Shown: positions 14,908 to 17,374 of the stretch, piece by piece
How the letters are laid out: every line of letters begins with the position of its first letter
Numbering within the stretch: the stretch's first letter is position 1
Assembly (NCBI GenBank): GCA_900551105.1
Contig: URUT01000023.1
Coordinates: 1 to 17,374, forward strand
DNA length: 17,374 bases
Source: an uncultured Mycoplasmatota bacterium
GTDB lineage: Bacteria > Bacillota_I > Bacilli_A > RF39 > UBA660
Direction of reading: 5' to 3'
The notes under the pieces: generated by a model
Databases searched by the model: none
Seen by the model: only the letters and a program-made list of their open reading frames with translations
What the model was told of the DNA's origin: nothing
Translations under genes and position numbers: made by a program

Positions 14908-15826
14908 ATTTATTTATAAAAATCTTATCTATATTCTTTTTAGGCATCATTATTTTAAAATTGTGAACATTTGATACATCATATTTAAGAACTGCTCTTC
15001 CTAGTTTTTCGCCGTCAATGCACCATGCTTTTTTAGGATAATCTTCAAATTCTAATTCTAAATGCTTTGTCCTATAAAATTCTAAACCGGATACTTTTGT
15101 AACATCTAGCGTTAATAACATAGTAAATGTTCTTATGATGTCAATTCTTTTTCTGAAGTTGCAAAATAGCACTTCAAATGTATCGTCATCTAGTTTAACA
15201 TCTTTATAGAAATTATTAATACCAGCTATTCTATTAGCATTTGAAATTAACATAAATGAATAATATCCAGTTTTTTCTATACCATTAACCTTATATGATA
15301 CTTTATATAATTTTGTTGGTGAGAAGAAATCTTTAACTCCTTCTACTAGATAAGCTAAGTATCCTATTTTCTTCTTTAGTTTTCTACTAGTTCCATAAGG
15401 TATATGCATGAATTTTCCGAAGCCAGCTACGTATACAAATGGTTGTCCGTTAATTACGCATATATCCATTCCTTTAACTACACCATTTAATAGTAAATGG
15501 AGATTTTTTTTAATATCTTTTCCGTATCCAAACATTACGCCGACATCATTAGTTGTACCAACAGGAATATGAGCTAAAACAAGAGGTTCTTTTCTTTGAA
15601 GATTCCCTGTTACTACTTCATTAAATGTACCATCACCGCCCATAGATATTAATAAATCACATTTTTCTAAATGACTTACGATTTCTTTTGCGTGGCCGCT
15701 GTATTCAGTCCCTATAAATCTTGGTTGGTATCCTTTTTTTTCTAATATTTTTTTATATTCTTTTAAATTTTTGTTTTTTAGCGTATGTCCACTATTTGGA
15801 TTATAAATTATTACACAAGTTTTCAT
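14906..15826 (-). CDS. Diacylglycerol kinase-like lipid kinase (DgkB/YegS family)
   Basis: A member of the diacylglycerol/sphingosine kinase-like family. It shows the phosphate-binding start YNPNSGHTLKNK, the nucleotide-binding signature GGDGTFNE (63-70) and PVGTTND (88-94), and a late IDGE motif (about 270-273) typical of DgkB. DgkB phosphorylates the diacylglycerol left over when phosphatidylglycerol donates glycerol phosphate to lipoteichoic acid, returning it to phospholipid synthesis. I prefer ATG 15826 (306 aa): it has a GGTGA nearby, and a GTG at 15835 would lie right at the predicted transcription start. The family length (about 300) fits both. The convergent YfhO-like gene also relates to lipoteichoic acid. 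A related lipid kinase (YegS/BmrU) with another substrate cannot be excluded, so no symbol is given. Confidence 0.88.
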   Translation of the reverse strand: MKTCVIIYNPNSGHTLKNKNLKEYKKILEKKGYQPRFIGTEYSGHAKEIVSHLEKCDLLISMGGDGTFNEVVTGNLQRKEPLVLAHIPVGTTNDVGVMFGYGKDIKKNLHLLLNGVVKGMDICVINGQPFVYVAGFGKFMHIPYGTSRKLKKKIGYLAYLVEGVKDFFSPTKLYKVSYKVNGIEKTGYYSFMLISNANRIAGINNFYKDVKLDDDTFEVLFCNFRKRIDIIRTFTMLLTLDVTKVSGLEFYRTKHLELEFEDYPKKAWCIDGEKLGRAVLKYDVSNVHNFKIMMPKKNIDKIFINK

Positions 15827-15842
15827 CTGTTTCACCGATTTA

Positions 15843-15872
15843 ATTATAAACTACTAAAATATTGAAAGTCAA
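15843..15872 (-). promoter_or_regulatory. Promoter of the lipid kinase gene
   Basis: On the - strand TTGACT (15867-15872) and TATAAT (15843-15848) are separated by 18 bases, a near-consensus sigma-A promoter. The expected start point is around 15836, leaving a leader of only about 10 bases before ATG 15826. Confidence 0.75.
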
Positions 15873-15885
15873 TTTTTTAATTAGA

Positions 15886-15982
15886 CAAAAAAAGAAATTC
15901 GTTTGAATTTCTCGATATTTTTAATGGAGCGAGTGTCGTAGACATCTACAACTCTTTCTCTAGTGATATGATAAATATCACT
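15886..15982 (-). ncRNA. Candidate small structured RNA (three hairpins, about 95 nt), or a 34-codon leaderless ORF
   Basis: Read on the - strand this segment begins with a perfect 8-bp hairpin (15975-15982 with 15962-15969). It then has a 7-bp hairpin (15946-15952 with 15935-15941, one G-T pair) and ends with a 7-bp hairpin (15905-15911 with 15894-15900) followed by seven T residues. That last element is a good intrinsic terminator. A possible promoter lies just upstream (TTGTAA, then TATATT about 17 bases on). The middle part is noticeably richer in G and C than the surroundings. The same strand also has an ORF from an ATG ending at 15985 to a TAA near 15882 (34 codons, MSDIYHITRERVVDV...). 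It lacks a ribosome binding site and uses many C-ending codons, unlike neighbouring genes. I favour RNA but cannot exclude a peptide. I recognise no known RNA family. Confidence 0.4.
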
Positions 15983-16007
15983 CATTAATATAATTGTAAT
16001 ATATTTT

Positions 16008-16036
16008 TTTACAAATTCAACAAAATGTACTACAAT
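16008..16036 (+). promoter_or_regulatory. Promoter of the 177-aa unknown gene
   Basis: TTTACA (16008-16013) and TACAAT (16031-16036) are separated by exactly 17 bases, about 45 bases before ATG 16081. A second AT-rich box (TATAAT at 16037-16042) overlaps but lacks a -35. Confidence 0.55.
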
Positions 16037-16080
16037 TATAATTTTTTATGATAAAATATTATTATAAGGAGGTTAAGAAT

Positions 16081-16614
16081 ATGAAAGCAACACAAAAAAT
16101 TGATAGTTTTTTTAGAACAGCAATGAAATATTATGGAAAGAAAATTGCTTTACCATCCAATCAACATTTTAGTATCGATCAAGTAGTAGATGAAGAAAAA
16201 GATAAAGATGGTGAATATAATTATAAGATACAATATGGATTCCCACAATCAGGATGCGTTAGCATGGATTTTGGATATTCACAAGAAAGTAATTCTTTTT
16301 CTATCAAGGGTATCTCAGTTTTTGCTCCACCAACAGGAGAAAACATAGTAATGGCTAATTTTGCTCCTCAAGCAAAAGTTGGAGATGTTGGTATAAGTGT
16401 AAATTTTGGGCTTGATACAGGGACTCAAAAGCATTCAAAATTAAGTGAAATAGAAGAAAATCCTAATGCATTAAAAATGTTAGATATTGCTATATCTGAT
16501 TTAGATAAAGCTCAAGTGCTTGGAGAATGTAGAGAGGAAGTTCCAGTTGGAAGTACTCATATTCCTTGCTGCAATAGTACACGTTTTTCAAATGAAAAAG
16601 GAAAGCACATGTAA
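16081..16614 (+). CDS. Protein of unknown function (177 aa)
   Basis: I do not recognise this protein. The start is ATG 16081, eight bases after a perfect AGGAGG (16067-16072); an in-frame ATG at 16048 would give 188 residues but lies before the ribosome binding site. There is no signal peptide or membrane segment. Residues 1-22 look helical and basic (KIDSFFRTAMKYYGKK). Residues about 45-115 alternate polar and hydrophobic residues and are Gly/Phe rich (YKIQYGFPQSG, SMDFGYS, GISVNFGLDTG), suggesting a beta-rich fold. Residues 121-146 form a likely helix, and the tail carries three cysteines (Cys150, and Cys163-Cys164 in HIPCC). It lies between a possible small RNA gene and a mobilisation-gene remnant and shares a terminator with the latter, so it may be accessory cargo; that is inference. 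Confidence 0.75.
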   Translation: MKATQKIDSFFRTAMKYYGKKIALPSNQHFSIDQVVDEEKDKDGEYNYKIQYGFPQSGCVSMDFGYSQESNSFSIKGISVFAPPTGENIVMANFAPQAKVGDVGISVNFGLDTGTQKHSKLSEIEENPNALKMLDIAISDLDKAQVLGECREEVPVGSTHIPCCNSTRFSNEKGKHM

Positions 16615-16622
16615 ATTATATA

Positions 16623-16659
16623 AAAAGATGATTACATACCAATTTCGTAATCATCTTTT
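16623..16659. terminator. Bidirectional terminator between the 177-aa gene and the mob remnant
   Basis: A perfect 13-bp stem (16623-16635 with 16647-16659) and an 11-base loop are flanked by A and T runs, so the hairpin can serve both strands. On the - strand it contains the last codons (DDYEIG) and stop of the mob remnant. Confidence 0.85.
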
Positions 16660-17374
16660 CCTTTGTCTTTATCTTTATCGTTTTCTTTATTCCAAATATA
16701 GTCATCTTGAATTGATTCAATAGTTTTATCATTAAATATTTTATGAGTATATAAATCTTTTGAAAGGTTACAATAATCTTCACGCTCTTTTTCTTTACCA
16801 AACATTTTATCATTAATAAATTTTACTAATCTATCAAATAGATTTTCAAAGAAATTAATCGTATTTTGTAGTTTAGAGTTTTTATCTTTAAGATCATCAA
16901 TTTCATCTTCTTGTTTACATATCTTTTTTTCAAGCAATTTAACTTTAATGTTTAAAGCATCATTATTTTCAGTTAGTATTTTAACTTTTTCTTGTTTTCT
17001 TTTAATTCAGTTTCAACATCATTTAAGGTAATGGATAATTTTTGCATTTTTTTATATTCTTTATTAGTTGAATCTACTTGCTGAATAAATTTATTAATTC
17101 TATCTTTATCATCTTTATTTAAAACATATTTATCTTTATTAGTAAAAGTAGTTTTTAAATTATTAACTGTATCTTTGACTTAATTAGATTTATTATCTAG
17201 TTCTAGTGATTTTTTATTTGTTATTTCTAATCGTTCTTTGTTTTTAGATAATTCTTCTTGCATTTGAAATTCATCAGTTTCACGAATATAGATTATTCCA
17301 TATTTATATTCTTTCATTTTTATATCTAGATCTATTTTATAATAATCTTCCATTGGGAATATTCTTATAATGGC
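16632..17374 (-). pseudogene. Mob/Pre (MobV-like) plasmid mobilisation/recombination protein, decayed C-terminal part
   Basis: The - strand from the right edge reads a coding frame (AIIRIFPMEDYYKIDLD..., then RETDEFQMQEELSKN) that meets an in-frame TAA at 17180-17182. It resumes unbroken (VKDTVNNLKTTFTNKD...) to a second stop at 16973-16975. The adjacent frame, open from 17006, then carries the reading on (VKILTENNDALNIKV, LEKKICKQEDEIDDLKDKN) to the natural stop at 16632. The product is a long Lys/Glu/Asn-rich coiled coil ending in FDRLVKFINDKMFGKEKERED and KGKDDYEIGM. This resembles the C-terminal half of Mob/Pre relaxases, which nick plasmid oriT through an N-terminal domain lying outside this window. 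A nonsense codon (plausibly CAA to TAA) plus a frameshift between 16973 and 17009 mark it as broken. The family call rests on recalled tail similarity, so confidence is moderate. Confidence 0.6.

Noticed and set aside
15920..15960. GGAGCGAGTGTCGTAGAC..., which resembles the end of a tRNA gene on the opposite strand and so a possible integration site
   Set aside because: No T-arm consensus, acceptor stem or anticodon arm can be assembled; the pairing present fits separate hairpins of a small RNA instead.
16520..16723. Plus-strand open frame of 67 codons across the end of the 177-aa gene
   Set aside because: It overlaps a gene with a perfect ribosome binding site and runs through the bidirectional terminator; it is a frame shadow.
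1..17374. CRISPR arrays, complete insertion sequences, rRNA or tRNA genes
   Set aside because: No regularly spaced repeats, transposase genes with inverted ends, or tRNA/rRNA-like segments were seen on either strand.

Overview
The window is a strongly AT-rich bacterial chromosome segment. The gene set eno-secG-rnr-smpB with typA, a FemAB-type transferase, a DgkB-like lipid kinase, a YfhO-type protein and an Agr-type peptide signalling locus points to a low-GC Firmicute (class Bacilli or a close relative). Rubrerythrin suggests an anaerobe or microaerophile, for example an uncultured gut lineage; this is inference. TGA is used as a stop (for example agrA), so the standard bacterial code applies. 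No gene-free stretch exceeds about 250 bases.

Region 1 (1-2256) is an Agr-type quorum-sensing locus in two convergent halves. On the + strand are the likely last codons of an upstream gene (perhaps agrB) and a 34-codon AgrD-like autoinducing peptide precursor (57-161). On the - strand, an AgrA-like LytTR response regulator is followed with an 8-base overlap by an AgrC-like histidine kinase. A 12-bp hairpin between the halves can terminate both transcripts.

Region 2 (2274-8180) is a minus-strand housekeeping run: eno, secG, a terminator, then rnr, smpB and an exported, membrane-anchored amidase-signature enzyme, with overlapping rnr/smpB and smpB/amidase junctions. It leads directly into agrA.

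Region 3 (8211-15872) is made of alternating divergent and convergent single genes: a FemAB-like peptidoglycan transferase (+), rubrerythrin (-), a 99-residue protein of unknown function (+) that appears leaderless, typA (-), a YfhO-family membrane protein (+) and a diacylglycerol kinase-like enzyme (-). Promoters in the divergent gaps are compact. The typA and yfhO promoters appear to share one palindromic -35 hexamer. YfhO, DgkB and FemAB all relate to the Gram-positive envelope.

Region 4 (15886-17374) looks like accessory DNA: a possible three-hairpin small RNA on the - strand, an unrecognised 177-residue protein with a consensus ribosome binding site, and the decayed 3' part of a Mob/Pre (MobV-like) plasmid mobilisation gene carrying a nonsense codon and a frameshift. 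It runs off the right edge.

Most likely new items are the agrD gene with its unusual spacing, the split agr layout, the small RNA candidate and the unknown gene beside the mobilisation remnant.
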